Below are positions 25,771 through 39,084 of a stretch of 64,000 bases of DNA, piece after piece. A program made the position numbers and the translations under genes. How positions within the stretch are numbered: the first letter of the stretch is position 1; every line of letters begins with the position of its first letter. This stretch comes from Antitrichia curtipendula (lineage: Eukaryota; Streptophyta; Bryopsida; Hypnales; Leucodontaceae). The stretch is taken from the NCBI GenBank assembly GCA_951230915.1, contig OX579633.1, forward strand, positions 52,776,029 through 52,840,028, read 5' to 3'. The notes beneath the pieces were generated by a model. It worked only from the letters and a program-made list of their open reading frames with translations, did not search any database and was not told the DNA's origin.

Positions 25771-26741
25771 CCCCAAAGTGACATTCAATTTCTGGGGTTC
25801 AAAAACATCATTGCTTTTGAAGCTTTATGGATCTAAATGTCTTCAAGCTATACAAGTCCCAACCGTACAATCTTGCAGTGTACATCCTGTAGATGACATG
25901 TACAAAATTTGAAGTCAATTGGTCACATCGATTGCAAGATCATAATGTTTTAGTGTTAAAAATGGATGCTGAAATTTTCCCAAAAACACATTTGGAGGTG
26001 AAATTTGATTTCTAAACCTACTCAAATGAAAAAACTTTACAGTACAAAATGATTCAAAACTAGTATACAAACACATTGGTGGAAAAAAAATTCATTCAAT
26101 TGACTCATTGTGTCTACAAAACGGTTTTGAAATGTCAAAAATCAGCAAGAAAAATTGCAAAAAATAGATCTAAAGCTGAACCTCCTTCAACTAGAATGCT
26201 TCTCTGTCACTCATTAATTCTTGGATTAACATGAAATTTTAGCCACACAAACTAGATTAGTATGCGCAATTTTTACAAATTTTTTTATTGAAAATAAACT
26301 CTGTATGAAGAAGAAACAAGCCGCCGAAGTTCACTATACTCCCCAAATGGCAGGATTTGGAACTTCGAATTGCTCCCAAACATTCAAAACAATTTGGATT
26401 GACATGAAAACTTTACCACAATAACTATACTTCAAGGGGAACAAAACCCAGTTTTTTTATATTGAAAATGAGCAATGGATGAAGGAGATACAAGGCCCCG
26501 AAGTTGCAGCCCTAAAATACAATTTGGTGAACTCAAATTGAAGTTGTGAACTTTGATTGGCTTCCAAAAAATCAGTAAACCTTGGATTAATCTGAAAATT
26601 TTACCACTTAAACTAGAGGGGAGAATGAAACTTTTCCAACAATTTTTATTGAATTTGGACCTTGGATGCAAAAGTTACAGCAATTTGAACTGGACTTGAA
26701 ATTGTGTGAGGACACTTTCTGTCCTCTTTGTCACTTTGGGG
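25771..26741. mobile_element. TTAA/CCCC element, subfamily 2, copy E5 (971 bp)
   Basis: It is flanked by TTAA at 25767-25770 and 26742-26745. It begins CCCCAAAGTGACATTC and ends TTGTCACTTTGGGG. It is an inverted, closely similar copy of 10793-11754. The high similarity of the two copies makes them the youngest-looking pair of the TTAA families here. Confidence 0.85.
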
Positions 26742-26745
26742 TTAA

Positions 26746-27537
26746 GGTATTGCCTTGTGTTGCTGCCACAATCAAAAACAAAATTAAACTAATTTTCTAA
26801 TTTTTTAATTCATAAAGACTTCAAAATTTAATATTTTTCACATCATAGGTTGGAACGCCACCAGGGAAATCTCAACGTAACAAACAAAACAACCTATCTT
26901 AATGGATGGATGGTAATAAGAGCATCCTCAATATAATTAGAGAATTGAAAGTGCATCCAAAGATACTTTGAATAGGCATAAGAAAATTCATATTTTGACG
27001 TTAGACCATCAGCCTAACCCTGTGGAAAGACAAACTATAGAGGCCTCTGCAATGTACTTTCTAACCTATGTTTAGGAGAAATATTAACCATTAAGTACGT
27101 AATTAACAATAATAAGATGAAGGTTGTAGGTCCAATCGCTTTCAATGTCACATGTAAGTAAAAATAACCTCCTGGCCAATCATAGCACATGCCTGCAGCG
27201 GTCCACGCCAACCTAAAAGCCTAATGTAAAACTGAAACTGAGAAATCTAACTGAACTATCAATACAATCAGTGTAGGGTATGTGAAGGAAATATCAAACC
27301 TACAACCTCCTCTATGAACAAAACTGCAAATTTTACACTCCTTCCCTATCGTTGAAGCACGAAAACCAACAGAAACAGCACAAAGAGCTCCAGTCTAGCT
27401 ATTTTGACACACTGCACTAGCAAAATCATCAGAAATTGAAATTCACCAAGGAAGTGGGCGATCATAACAGATCTGCACTATAGGTGATGCGCTCAAATTA
27501 TACTGAAGTCATAAAAGCCTGTCAAACCCCAATTTCA
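26746..27537. other. Intergenic, downstream of the F-box gene
   Basis: This holds the second copy of the dispersed repeat (about 26750-26895) and the probable 3' UTR of the F-box gene. No other gene seen. Confidence 0.5.
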
Positions 27538-30207
27538 CTACAAAAGAGCATCTTCTTCCTCGTCAGCTTCCTCTTCTGCGTCTTCCATGTCAACCTCTTC
27601 GTCGCTAGTAGAGTCATCGGGATCCACTTGATCCAACAGTAAGTTCGCCACTGTAATGTTTCCCCAGTAATTATTCAAAAGTAATGGGTTCCGACGTAGA
27701 ATTCGGCCCGCTCTTAACTGCCTAATACGTTCAGCAAACGACATCCACGTCCCCGTCGCTACCTCTCCTTCGGGTACCAGAAGTTTGTTGGTCCCATCAC
27801 CACCAGTCTGGTTCTCCTTATATCTCCCTATATATTCGAGCCAAAATTTACTCTGGTCTCCAGGAAGATGGCCTACTTTGAAATCAGCTAGTAAACGTCC
27901 CACCACACTCACATGACAAATGCTGTAGGAAACACCACAAAGTTGTGAGTGAAGAAGTGCCCAAAGTAGTGAACGTAAAAGTTTACAGAGCTGATAGTCA
28001 CTAATTTGCATAGACGAATCTTAAAAAAAGACCCCAGAAAATTATACCAAAAAAACCCTCACAAAATCAGAGTCATCCACTCATGCATGCATACGGCAGT
28101 AAAGGAACCAGGTGCTAATAAACTGGCCCAAGATTATGTTAATCTCAAGCCAGAACCACGGTGTATGAGGTGCTCACTTTATTTATCTAATGGAACACAT
28201 GATCACTTAAACTGCAAAAGAAAGCTCCAAAGACAATGGAGAAACTACAAAAAAGGATATGATGAAAATTAGAACCACAATTACCAGATATAGTAAAGTT
28301 GATCGATCTGCTGAGTCTGCACGCGACCCAGCAGTTCCACTTGAAGAACACCTCCGATACACAAAACGGGTCGTGGCAACTTGAATTCTTGCACAGAGTC
28401 CACCTTTACATCATCGCCAAGAAAACCGAGATGAGCTCAAAATGTTCTAAATCCGACTTTCACTTACTAGAACAAGCTAAAAATACACCATCCCTTAACG
28501 TGATAACAATCTCTACACACTATACAAAACCAAAACAAAATGATACCAATAACACTCCAGTCAGATGCACATGAGACTAGCAATCGAGAACCTGCTCCAT
28601 GGGAAATTTCTCTGATTCATATGTCCACACGTAGTCTTTCTTATTTGCAGAATCGCGATCAGTCTTTGCTGACTTGATTGCATGACCGAGACGAATTCGC
28701 ACATGCATAGCTGAATATATGGGTTGCTCAGGTTGGAAAAAAGCTGCAAAATAGACGAGTGGAAACATTCTTTCAGCAGGTCATAGAATAGATGCCCAAG
28801 ACAAATTGGTATAAATGTATTGCCGTAGTTAAGGGGAAAAGCAGTTGATACGAGTACAAGACTTCCAACTCTCAACATCAAGGAAATTAATCCCCACGAT
28901 CATCTACGCAGACCTTCAATCCAAATAATAAAGTCCAAACAAGAATACCGATTGAAAAGTTTGGAAGTACCTTGGAAAGGCCGAATGCACACTCCATGGA
29001 CCACGCAGAGGGGCATTAGATGGTAGGTGAGGGTCTCGGGACAATTCACATCTCTCTGACCAGTACTTGACCAATAGGATGGAGTTCGCTCATCGGAATA
29101 CCGAGGCCGGGGATATAAGGTCTGGACAATACTCTCTTCAGGATAATTGTCAGTACTGGAAGCACTGACAGCCTCACGAATGCACCTTTTCTCAAGCATG
29201 GGATCATCCTTCAGTTCTTGAAACAGGTGTCGGTAAATACGCTCTTCCCTATCCAGGCTTTGTTTGAAGGATGAGCCACTAGAGCCAGCTGCTTGTTGGT
29301 CCCTCGTTAAGACAGTTTCCCTGACCTCCTCGAACACCTTCACTTCTGGAAACTCCTTCAGACAGAGCCTTTTCCATAGCTGGCCTTCCAAAACTGTGCA
29401 TCAAAACAATAGTCAGTTATTAGAACATGTCAACTGAACCTTCTCTAAATTAAAACGAGATGCTCTAATCTCACAACATTCTCTTGCTCACCAGAGTACT
29501 GATCTTGATTAACATGGCACAAACTCCAAGTATGCCATCAAGAGTTCAATCACTCCAGACTTCAGACCTGAACTTTACCATTGAATAGAACCTGTAGCAT
29601 TTTCACCTATGAAAAATTCGAGAGACAATCTCTACCACACATACGACAGCTTAGGAATTCACCAAGCTGTAACCCTGAAAGACCAAGTTTAAAGATTAAC
29701 AATTCCATTGTGAAACTTATCATTTAGATGGGAACGAATCTAATATCACGAGAATAAGCAAAGAACATTCCATGAGTTGGTCAATAGATAAATAAATGAA
29801 AGTCTCTATATGGCCTACTCACACTGCGAAAGTAAACAAGGGACCCAATTTAAGCTTCTTGGTCTTATAAGGGTTAAAATCACAGCTGCGTCAGAAACTA
29901 AAAGCTTGCTGAATAGAAAGTCAGAAAGATTCCTTTTGAAATTAAAACATCACACCAATCCCGAAATCCAGCGATCTCACAAGGCAACATGTCCTCAGTC
30001 AGAATAAGAACGTAAACAGACAGAGACAGAGAGAGAAAGAGATTTTCAACACGGACCAAAACCACGCCATGAACGCGAGACGCAGCTGGCGTTGGCGATG
30101 TCGCGCGTCGTGTCCAGATACTGAAATACATGAATCGCCATTTCATCGTCCAGCTTCCTCATCAGGTCCTCTCGCCCGTCCATCCCGCCGTCAAAGATCA
30201 CCTCCAT
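27538..30207 (-). CDS. F-box protein, At4g00755-like; five exons
   Basis: Exons read 30207-30057, 29393-28971, 28743-28592, 28403-28285 and 27922-27538. They total 1,230 nt and encode 409 residues, ending in TAG with TGA as the very next codon. All borders are GT-AG and in phase. The start is the first in-frame ATG. Residues about 12-52 form the F-box (LDDEMAIHVFQYLDT then SCVSRSWRGF), which binds SKP1 in an SCF ubiquitin ligase. The substrate part matches the At4g00755 group: PSYWSSTGQ, PETLTYHLMPLCVVHGVCI, FFQPEQPIYSA, IRLGHA, DYVWTYESEKFPM, FKLPRPVLCIGGVLQVELLG, then YYICICHVSVVGR. The C-terminus adds a strongly acidic tail (about residues 380-409, mostly Asp and Glu) that I do not recall in the Arabidopsis protein. 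The substrate is unknown. The 663-bp first intron separates the F-box from the rest. Confidence 0.9.
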
Positions 30208-31920
30208 CTTCGCTCCGACTTCCCCCTGACTTCTCCAATTACAAATCACCACAAAAAAATGAAATTCACATATCCTTGATCTAAATCAACCGCTAACTCC
30301 ATGGCATCTCACAAAAGCTTTCAGTAAGCCCTGACTGCGCAGAGTTATTCAAGAGAAATTCAATCCCGTTAGGTAGCCAAAACAGAGGCCCTCCTACCAT
30401 AACCGCTTCCCGAAAATATCAATAACCAAAGAAATCCAATAGCACCAAGAATTCACACCGACCACTGACACAGCACCGACATAATCTCACACAGACGTTG
30501 CTGAAGCTTAAAATAAACCTCGACTGTGCGTAGTAATTCAATCCCGTTACACAACATCGACTCTCCTAGCGCAACCCCTGCCCGTCAGGAACAAACCAAA
30601 AAATTCAAAGAATCGAATCGAAATTCGAAAATACAGTCTGATCTCGAAAGTACGCACCCTCGAAATCACGCAGCAATGGCGATCGAGTCGCAAACGACGA
30701 CCTCTCCCATCATTTGAAGGGCGTCATAATAAAGTTTGCAACCCTAATAGTTGCGCGAGCTCCACATCTCGAGCTCTTCAGGAACTGAGAGGGAAGTCCG
30801 TTCGGCGCCGAGCCCTTTCTTCTTCTTCTTCCTCGTCTTCTTCCTGTTGTCCGCAACCGCATCTCACTCCATGGCCGGATCCATAGCAGGAGAATTAAAT
30901 CCGTAGAAGAACAGTCCGGCGACGTAAAGAAAGGCAGAAAAAGAATGTTTCGGTAGTGCTGCACCACAAATAGCGTTCCTTCTTCGTCACCGCCTGACCC
31001 TACCGTCCCCATACCGAAGCTGCTGCTTTGGAAACCGAACCTAAGGAATGGGGAACCGGATCTATAGGTGTGGAAACCGACTTTATCCGCACCTGCAGGC
31101 AGTGATATTTTTATCATTTTCGAGAAGTACCCAGCTATTTCCTCAATACTCATGTGATACTTGGGTGATACTTGGTGACATCTTATCAAAACGAGGTGAT
31201 ACCTAGGTAAAATTTGGTCATTGGTCTTAAAAAACAATAGTAATCTACACAAAATAGTGAAATTAGGTCATTTTAACAATTAGGTTGTCTTATATCAAGA
31301 AAGTTACTATACTGGCCATCAAAAGTCAACAAATATTTTTAAAAATATTTTCATTTGTACACACAGAGGTTCAAGAATCCCAATTATAGCATGACCTAAT
31401 TCAAAAGTAATGCATTCTTGTACAATAAGTGAAAATATTTATATAGTGTCAAATGTTGAGAAATTAGTGAGGGCCAACCCAATTTCACTATTTAGTGTAG
31501 TTGTTTGACAAAAAAAAATGAAAATTTCCTTTACAAAAAATAACCAACATCTTATGACTATAGCCAACTTGCAAAAAAACATACTAAAAAAAACATTGCA
31601 AGCAAGTTAAATTAGGCTAAATTTTAATATTTAATGTGTTTTACCTCAAATTTTATCCTGTATTTTACCAATATTTCTAGAATGTGTACCGTAATATTAG
31701 AAATAAAAATAATAGGATTAGCTTTTTTTTAAATTTAAAAATTATAACAACTACTAAAATATTTATGCCAAGAATTCACATAGAGTAGTTATTGTTGTTC
31801 ATTGTCATTGTATAATCTTTCTTGCAACTTCTTCATTCTTTGTCATTTGGGTGAAGGAGGATGTTCTTGTACATTCATTATCCATTTTGTTCATTTGATT
31901 AAACAAGCATTTAGAGGTTA
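30208..31920. other. F-box gene upstream region and intergenic DNA
   Basis: GC-rich to about 31090, then AT-rich. It contains a diverged direct repeat built on ATTCAATCCCGTTA (about 30326-30376 and 30508-30556), a short run of GGAAACCG/GGGAACCGG units at about 31030-31085, and GTGATACTTGG repeats near 31152-31175. A 180-codon frame on the minus strand crosses both compositional zones and shows no family features. The first part is probably promoter and 5' UTR of the F-box gene. Confidence 0.45.
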
Positions 31921-31921
31921 A

Positions 31922-32549
31922 CCCTTGAAGGACCAAGCTGTATTTTTTGGCAACAAAGCGATTTTTGGCAGCTCACCACGGATGAAGAATTTATTATTTT
32001 TCTTTGAAATTTTCACAAAACATGTGCTCGAGGAGTAGCTTTTCAGTCCAACAATTTTCATAACTTTTGACTATATGGTTAAAAAGTTATTGCATAAAAT
32101 ATAGTTTTCTTTGAACTCTGGGCAGCCCGGGCAGTACCAAAAACTTCTTTAAAAATCAACTTTTTTTACAATGAAAATTTGAAATTGTTTCTTTAGATTT
32201 ATATGTATATGGGGAGCTTTGAATCATTCCATTATGATTTGTAAGATAGAAGTTATGAGGTTTTTAAGTTTGGAGATAGGTATGTAAACTTTGTAAATTA
32301 GTGTTAAAGTCTGCTAGCCTTGTTTGGTAAGGTCAAAAGATAAATTTTTTTTAAACTTCAAAAATCATAATCTTTCAATTTGTGTGGTCAATTTTTTTCT
32401 TAAAATTCCAAGCATTTTCAAAACAGTCTAGTACAAATTTGTATAGTTCAATTTTGAAAATAGTTTTTTTTTCATTTTTTTTTTTCATTATCCAAAAAAG
32501 TTGCAAGTTTTACAATCTCTATTCCAAATGTCCCTTGGTCCTTTATGGG
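31922..32549. mobile_element. TTAA/CCCC family relic E6 (about 630 bp)
   Basis: TTAA (31918-31921) precedes CCCTTGAAGGACCAAG. The right end is degenerate (GGTCCTTTATGGGA). The interior matches other copies around GGGCAGCCCGGGCAG and TTTGAATCATTCCATT. It is shorter than the 920-bp class. Confidence 0.6.
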
Positions 32550-32756
32550 ATATATTATGTTTTTCAAGCATTTTAGATAATTGGGCAACCTCTTTAAAGC
32601 TCCAAATAATCTAAATCAAAAAAAATATTTGCAAAAGTAGAGTACCTCTTGTTTGTATTTTGAGAAATTTGTAGTAAAAATTGTTTTACTAAAAGATTTA
32701 GAAATAGCTATATTTCTCATTATTGAACAAATTATGTGTTTATTTAGTGCCTTTAA

Positions 32757-33700
32757 CCCCTAAAGCACCAAGTGTCCGTTCAACATATGCAAAAGATCTC
32801 GGGTAATTTTCTACAAAGTCATTCTTGGTCGGATGTTCATGAAATTTAAGCACAATGTGTAAACATGTACCTCCTTCATGAAAAACTAATCTTTTTTCCG
32901 ATCGGGTGCTTGGATCAAAGGTTATGTTGCCCTAAACTTTTCGAGCAGCTTGGGCAATTTGGGAATCTTTGGAAAATCTTTTGCAAAAAAGATCAACAAG
33001 TTTTGAAATTTGGCATGTATGTAACTAAACAAATATCGCATACAATTGTCCAAAAGAAAACAAATTTTATTTGTCAAATCACATTCTAAGAGGAGTCAAA
33101 CTTTGTTAGCTATGTTGGGGTAGTTCCAAGAAAAAAAACATTTTCTTCTAACTTCAAGCCCTATTATCTTGCAATCAGTGAAGTCATAATTCTTGAAAAA
33201 TTTTCCACATATTCCAATTGTTTGTTTCTAAATATTCACCATTTGGATTTCAAATAAAATATTTCTTCATTGCACCAAAAAAATGGCTAGTGTATTGCCA
33301 ATTCACTTAACCCCCTTGCGTTGCAGGGTGATTTAGAATGATTTAGACTCTATATTCTCTTCTAAATTTTTTTGTGAGTGAATCTAATATCATATACTTA
33401 CAAATGGTCAAAAATCTCATGTTTGTGTAGAGCAACAATTTTACTTTAAATGAGCCCAAAGTCTGCTGACCCTGTTTTGCAGAATTAGAAAAAAAAAAAT
33501 TCTCACTTCAAATGCTATGATCTTTCAATCCGCACAGTGAAAAGGGCTGAAATTTTTTCCACAATTTGATAAAATATTTTACTTTACTTTTATGTGGTTG
33601 AAGTTCCAAGAAAAAATTTGATTTTCTTTTTTGAATTACATACCCAAAAGTCGCAGTTTTGGAAATGTCTACCTTGAAACTTCCCTTGGTTCTTTAGGGG
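32757..33700. mobile_element. TTAA/CCCC element, copy E7 (944 bp)
   Basis: It is flanked by TTAA at 32753-32756 and 33701-33704. Ends are CCCCTAAAGCACCAAG and CTTGGTTCTTTAGGGG. A stretch near 33305 (CACTTAACCCCCTTGCG) looks like a further internal end, so this may be a composite of two elements. The interior is non-coding. Confidence 0.75.
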
Positions 33701-33926
33701 TTAAAGGTCTGACATCATTTACAAATATAATTGTTAAATGTCAAGATAATATAATATACGTTAATTGATGATGTATTCACACCTAAGACTACCTGGATAA
33801 GCATTTGATCATAGTTTTTATTATCAAACTATCTTAATTTTTCTTGTCTCTTATTGACAGTTGAAAGAAAATCTTAGATTTTTTAGATTATTTTAATAAT
33901 ATATATTTTGGACATTATATGATTAG

Positions 33927-34834
33927 ACTCCTAAAGTCCCAAGGTCATTGCTTTTGTAAAAAATCACTCAATATTGCCATTTTCAATGCAAACAATAAAA
34001 ATTTAAACATTTGTACTTTTTGCATATTCAACCCTATGATCTTGCACTAAACCAATATGAGAATGATTGAAATAAATTTTATAAACTTTGATTGTATTGA
34101 TCACAAGATATAAACACTTAGTGTGATGAAAACGAGTTTTTTTTAATGTTTGTAGCTTGACTAGATCATAGGGCTTTGAATGCTATTGACTAAAAAAATT
34201 TGTAATATAGATTGTGAATTTAAAATTTTTTTATATTGAAGAATTAAGTTGAGAGTTGAAAAAAAAGAAAAAAAAGAAAAAATGTGTAATTTTCATGCTT
34301 TAAAAAATTGTTAAGTTGATGTAAATGTATAAGGTAGAAAGAAAATTTAATTGTTGATAGCTTTAAGATGGAATTGAAACACACTAATTCCAATGGTGAG
34401 ATTGTTCTAATAGCAAACTAAATTGTGAACAATTTTTTTAAATCAAGTTAAAAAATGGATACAATATATTATTTTCTCAAGAATTTGCTAAGACCGCATG
34501 CAAAATATGAAGCTTCTTTACTTTCTAACATTACTTATCCAAATGGAATGAATCAAATATGTCCATGTAGACAAAAAAATAATCTATAAGAAATAAATTT
34601 TAAAATAAATTATTTAGAGTTTATTTTGGGGGGGGTGCTAGGTCTGTCTATTTTGGACTTATTGTGGTATAATTTTTGCTCCTAGGCACCGATAGAAATA
34701 AAATTTATATTCTTAGAAAGCTAATCAATTTTTCCATCTTCACAAAAAATTAAAAATCCTATCAAAAATTGGAATCATAGGTGCCTACCTACACCTTCAT
34801 AAGTCCTCCAAGAGAACTTTGGGGACTTTAGGGG
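33927..34834. mobile_element. Degenerate TTAA/CCCC element, copy E8 (about 908 bp)
   Basis: The left end is TTAG-ACTCCTAAAGTCCCAAGG and the right end GGGGACTTTAGGGG-TTGA, so both flanks have drifted from TTAA. Size and internal order match the 920-bp class. Confidence 0.6.
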
Positions 34835-35247
34835 TTGACTATGACTTTTCAAAGTATTGATAATAAAACTATCTAAATTTAACCTTCAAATTTTGTTGGA
34901 AAACACTCGATAGGAGTCAATTTTGCAACTACGGTATGTGAAGACTTGGAACAATAACCACATAAGTAGGTTATTGTAGTTGTAGGTCATACTTTGTAGG
35001 AAAATAATTGTTAAAACTGTTCAACTAAACTAATCAGAAATGCATGTTTCTACATTGACATTGAACTCAGATTTTGTCAATGCAGAGCCTCCTCCCATTC
35101 TGTCCACAGCTAGTAAACGAAATTTATTATAAAAAAAATTGCCCCAAAAAGTGTGAGGATTGTGGAGGGTAGACCCCTCAAAAGTGGTGAGAAGTGTTGG
35201 CTTAATGGAGATGGTTGAGTGTTGATGAATGGGTTACAAAATGTTAA

Positions 35248-35830
35248 CCCCTAAAATTTCAAGGGTGTTTTCTATCAAAAAAACACTCAAAACTATCATT
35301 TATGTTACATTCACTTAAGAAAACCAAAAAGAAATATTATTTTGGAATTTAACTGTAGGATCTTGTACTTAACTTGTCTGAAATCATGTAGTAAAAATTT
35401 CATCAAATTTGAACATACGGATTGGAAGATATTAGCATTCAAAGTTGGACAAATAGTTTTTTCTTAAGAAGATGCTTAAATTGTCTGAAAACCTAAGATT
35501 GTCCATAACTTTCTCATCCCTAGTCCAAATAGAATGAATAAAAGCTTTACGTATAGATAAAAAACATAATAGTTTAGAAAAAAAATTCAAAAGAAAATAT
35601 TTTGACTTTTGTATTTTTTGGGGGTTGCCCGCCAAGCTCCATTTCTTGCTTATTGTGCCATAACTTTTTCATCTGGCATCCGATTGAAACAAAAAAAGTT
35701 ATATATTTGCATAGCTCTTGCAAAACTACACAACCTCAAAAAATCTCAAAAAAAGTCACTTCAAATTGAGACAATAGGAACCTACCCAAATTCAAGTTGT
35801 CCCTCGAGGAGACAAACAGTCCTTTAGGGG
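35248..35830. mobile_element. TTAA/CCCC element, copy E9 (583 bp)
   Basis: It has intact TTAA flanks (35244-35247, 35831-35834), starts CCCCTAAAATTTCAAGGG and ends AGTCCTTTAGGGG. It is an internally shortened member of the family. Confidence 0.75.
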
Positions 35831-36719
35831 TTAAAGTAGTCATGTGGTCATGTCAATAGACCTTGCAGGGTGGATTTATCCTTGTGAAAAACACATGAAT
35901 TTTTTGATTTGCCACACATGATAAAATTTGAAAATTTTGAATTCATATTTGCAATCAAAAGCCCCATTCTATAGAAGAGGTGAAGAATACAAAATTAACA
36001 CGACACAAAATGGGGGGCTTTTTTTTTACAATTACCTTGCAAAACACGAAATTCATCCTACAGAACCCACTTTGTATGCCCACTTGAACTAAGGTGGGTA
36101 CACCCAAAATTGCTACTTTTTGCTACTGAGCCTAGTTACTACTATTAGACTGGTCAAATTTTCATATTTTCTTGTGGGCAAGTGAAAGGAGGTTCCAACA
36201 CACAAGAGAACGTGGCATTTGGATACCGTATGCAAAAGTTATTAAGGGTCAAAGTTTGTTTCTGAAAGCGCTCCATCCAAATAGGTACATAAGTGATTTT
36301 GGAAATGTACACAACCTATAGATGGCACTTTAAGGTCAGGTGTCATTTGGGGGGTGCCTACCTTATCCTCCAAAAGGAACAGTTACAACAGAATTGCTTA
36401 ACACCACCATCCACCTAATTTCAACACCTACAAGATCCTCCCAATTGCGTGAATGGGCCACCTATCACCACAATCTTTGCAACCCTTTATCATGATGGTA
36501 ATGCACTTGAGGAGCGGACACATCAGCCCATGCTTTACCAAGCGGGTCTGCCCATACTTCAGCAAGGCTCGATTCACAATTTAACATTTCAGCTTTGAAA
36601 AATTACAGAAAATCCACCTCTTGTTGGAATGTCTTCATTCTTTTTGCATTTGATTTCTCTCTCATAGTTTTCAACCTCTGAAAAATTTGGAAGCTGATAA
36701 ATAGCTTCTCCAAAGTACC

Positions 36720-37633
36720 TAAGGTAGGAGGCTCTGAAAGTGAGCATCTAAGGGCAGGTCTACCTTTTTCATGTGGTTTCTTGGATAGGATTATTTTTAG
36801 CTCATTTTTCAGACGAAGAAAAATAGATTTTGATTGTAACACAAGTTGTTTCGTGTTTTTTTGAAGCATTTTTGAATTACTTATGAATTTTCAAACATGA
36901 TGAGTCATAGGTCCCTATTTATGACCCTAGGATCTTCCATAAACCGTTTACATGCAATTTCTTGAGAGAAATGGGGAAAACAAAGAGAATGATTGACTCT
37001 TGCAGTAAAGTAAAACAGCCCATTACGGACCAAATGGGGGGTTTGCCCTCATGTCATTACTAAATTTTTTTAATTTTTTTCTCATACAAAGACAAATGAT
37101 AGAAATGGTGAGAGCAATTGAAATTATATTTTTTTTGATAAAGTGTGAATTTGTTATAAATTTCTGAAGTGTTCTATCCATCGTGGCTAAAAGAGCCTAT
37201 AGAGTACTCCAAAACCAACAAAAATTATATCCATAACACTCATCTAACTCACGTATTGCGATCACAATATTTTTCTAAAATAGAAGGCCTGGAAAAATCA
37301 CTTCCTACAATGAATTAACACTAAAAAGCTAGAAGTTCCTATTGTGGTTACTAATTACTCCATTCTGGATACCTAACTCATTGATTGTGGTGAAGATTTA
37401 ATTCACCGGAAGAAAACCATGATTCATTAAAAAAAACCCATAATGGGGTCATTCCTAGGAGTCTGTAATGGGTAAAAGGTCTGTAATGGGCTATTTTATC
37501 TTAAATAATATTTTTTGTACTGATCCATTTAATGACTACAGAAGGTCCATTTAAAGACCACCTTATATCCATTTCAGGCGAGCCTATGTGGGCAGTTCTA
37601 AATGCCCGCTTGCTTTCAGAGCCTCCTACCTTA
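36720..37633. mobile_element. Non-autonomous TIR element, AGGTAG ends, TA-flanked (copy 2)
   Basis: The ends TAAGGTAGGAGGCTCTGAAA and its reverse complement form perfect terminal repeats of at least 20 bp, with outer TA on both sides. Internal blocks such as CATTTTTGAATTACTT and CATAGGT-CCTATTT-TGACC match the copy at 6789-7429. About 270 bp longer than that copy. No coding potential. Confidence 0.75.
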
Positions 37634-37682
37634 GATAGCACATATGTGTGTAGCTAAGTGCCTTGGTTTCTTTTTTCATTAA

Positions 37683-38616
37683 CCCCTAGAGGTTTTTGAC
37701 TATGTTTTCACCAAAACTGCTCCAGAACTGCCATTTCTAATATTAGTGCCAAATTTTTTTTAAAACACATTCTTGGACACTTGTAGCTGTAGGATCTTGT
37801 AGTAAACGTGTTTAAGAAGATGTGAAAAAAAATTCAGAATTTTCCACCAAGTGGATTGCAAGATAATAGCGTTTGAATTGACAAAAATCCTTCTTCTGTC
37901 CCTGCGAAAAACGGGCAGCTGCCCTCCACAAGGTCACATTTGTATGAAAAAATGTCCAAAATGATGGTTACTCTTTGGATTTATTCTTCAAGGCAAGTTG
38001 GCTACATGCTTGAAAATTTTTAGATCATTTGGAATTGTACAACATATAGGAAAAAAATAGTAAGTAGGAAGAGGTAGAGAATGATTCAAAGCACTAAATT
38101 GTCAAGAATTTATTTATGAAATTGAAAAATGCCAATCCCAACGATTGTAATGTTGTAATAAAAAATCTACACCCAATGTTTTTATTTTTTTTCAAAAATA
38201 TTGAAAATCGAGTTAAATAAAGGACTTCAAAGTTTATTTTAGAGTAGAGATTCCATAACTACCCTCAAACTAAGAATATTCATAACTTTTGACTCATTGA
38301 TCGGAATGGAATGATTCAAAGCCTCCCACGTACATATAAATTTAAAGAACCAATTTCAAATTTTAGTTTTTTTTAAAAGTGATTTTTAAAGAAGTTTTTT
38401 TTGCTGCCCCGGCTGCCCGCCAAACAATGAAAATGACATATCATGCAATAACTTTTTAACCATGTAGTCAAAAGTTACGAAAATTGCTGGACCTTAAAGC
38501 TACTCCTTGGGCACATCTTATGTGAAAATTTCAAAGAAAAAAAAGAAAAATTCCGGTCATAGTGAGCTGCCCAAAATTGCTATGTTGTCAAAAAACGGTG
38601 TTTGGTCCTTTAGGGG
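37683..38616. mobile_element. TTAA/CCCC element, copy E10 (934 bp)
   Basis: It is flanked by TTAA (37679-37682, 38617-38620). Ends are CCCCTAGAGGTTTTTGACTA and TTGGTCCTTTAGGGG. Same orientation as 23672-24592 and similar throughout. Confidence 0.85.
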
Positions 38617-39084
38617 TTAATTTCACTTGTACCTTTGAGTCAGTCCACCTGTCATTGGTCTTTGCAAGTGTGGAATCTACGAGCTTGTACTAGCTTGGTG
38701 CTTCTTTAGTTGGGACTTGGGACTTGCGAGATGAGACTTGACTCTTGAGACTGTTTTGTAGTGTGAATTGCATAACATTGTTCAACTTAGCAATGAGGTG
38801 AGCTTCCTTTTCAAGAAAAAATTGTCTTATATGTGGGTGCTCTGTCAGCCAACCCAATCCTATAATTAATTGATAAGTCTCTCCCATGTCTCTTATAAAG
38901 CATATGGTAGAGGTACATATTTTTGAAAACTTAAGCATTTCAGCATGTAGGATATGAAAAATTCATTGAAAAATTGAGCTTAATGTGTGCAAATATAAGC
39001 CTAAACCGTAGACCTCATGGTCTCAACAAGTCCATTAAGCACAACCATTTCGAACTATCCCTTAGGGAATTGAGGGCAGTTTAA

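Noticed and set aside
30710..31252. 180-codon minus-strand frame upstream of the F-box gene
   Set aside because: It crosses a GC-rich and an AT-rich zone, has low-complexity Arg and Ser parts and no recognisable domain; likely chance.
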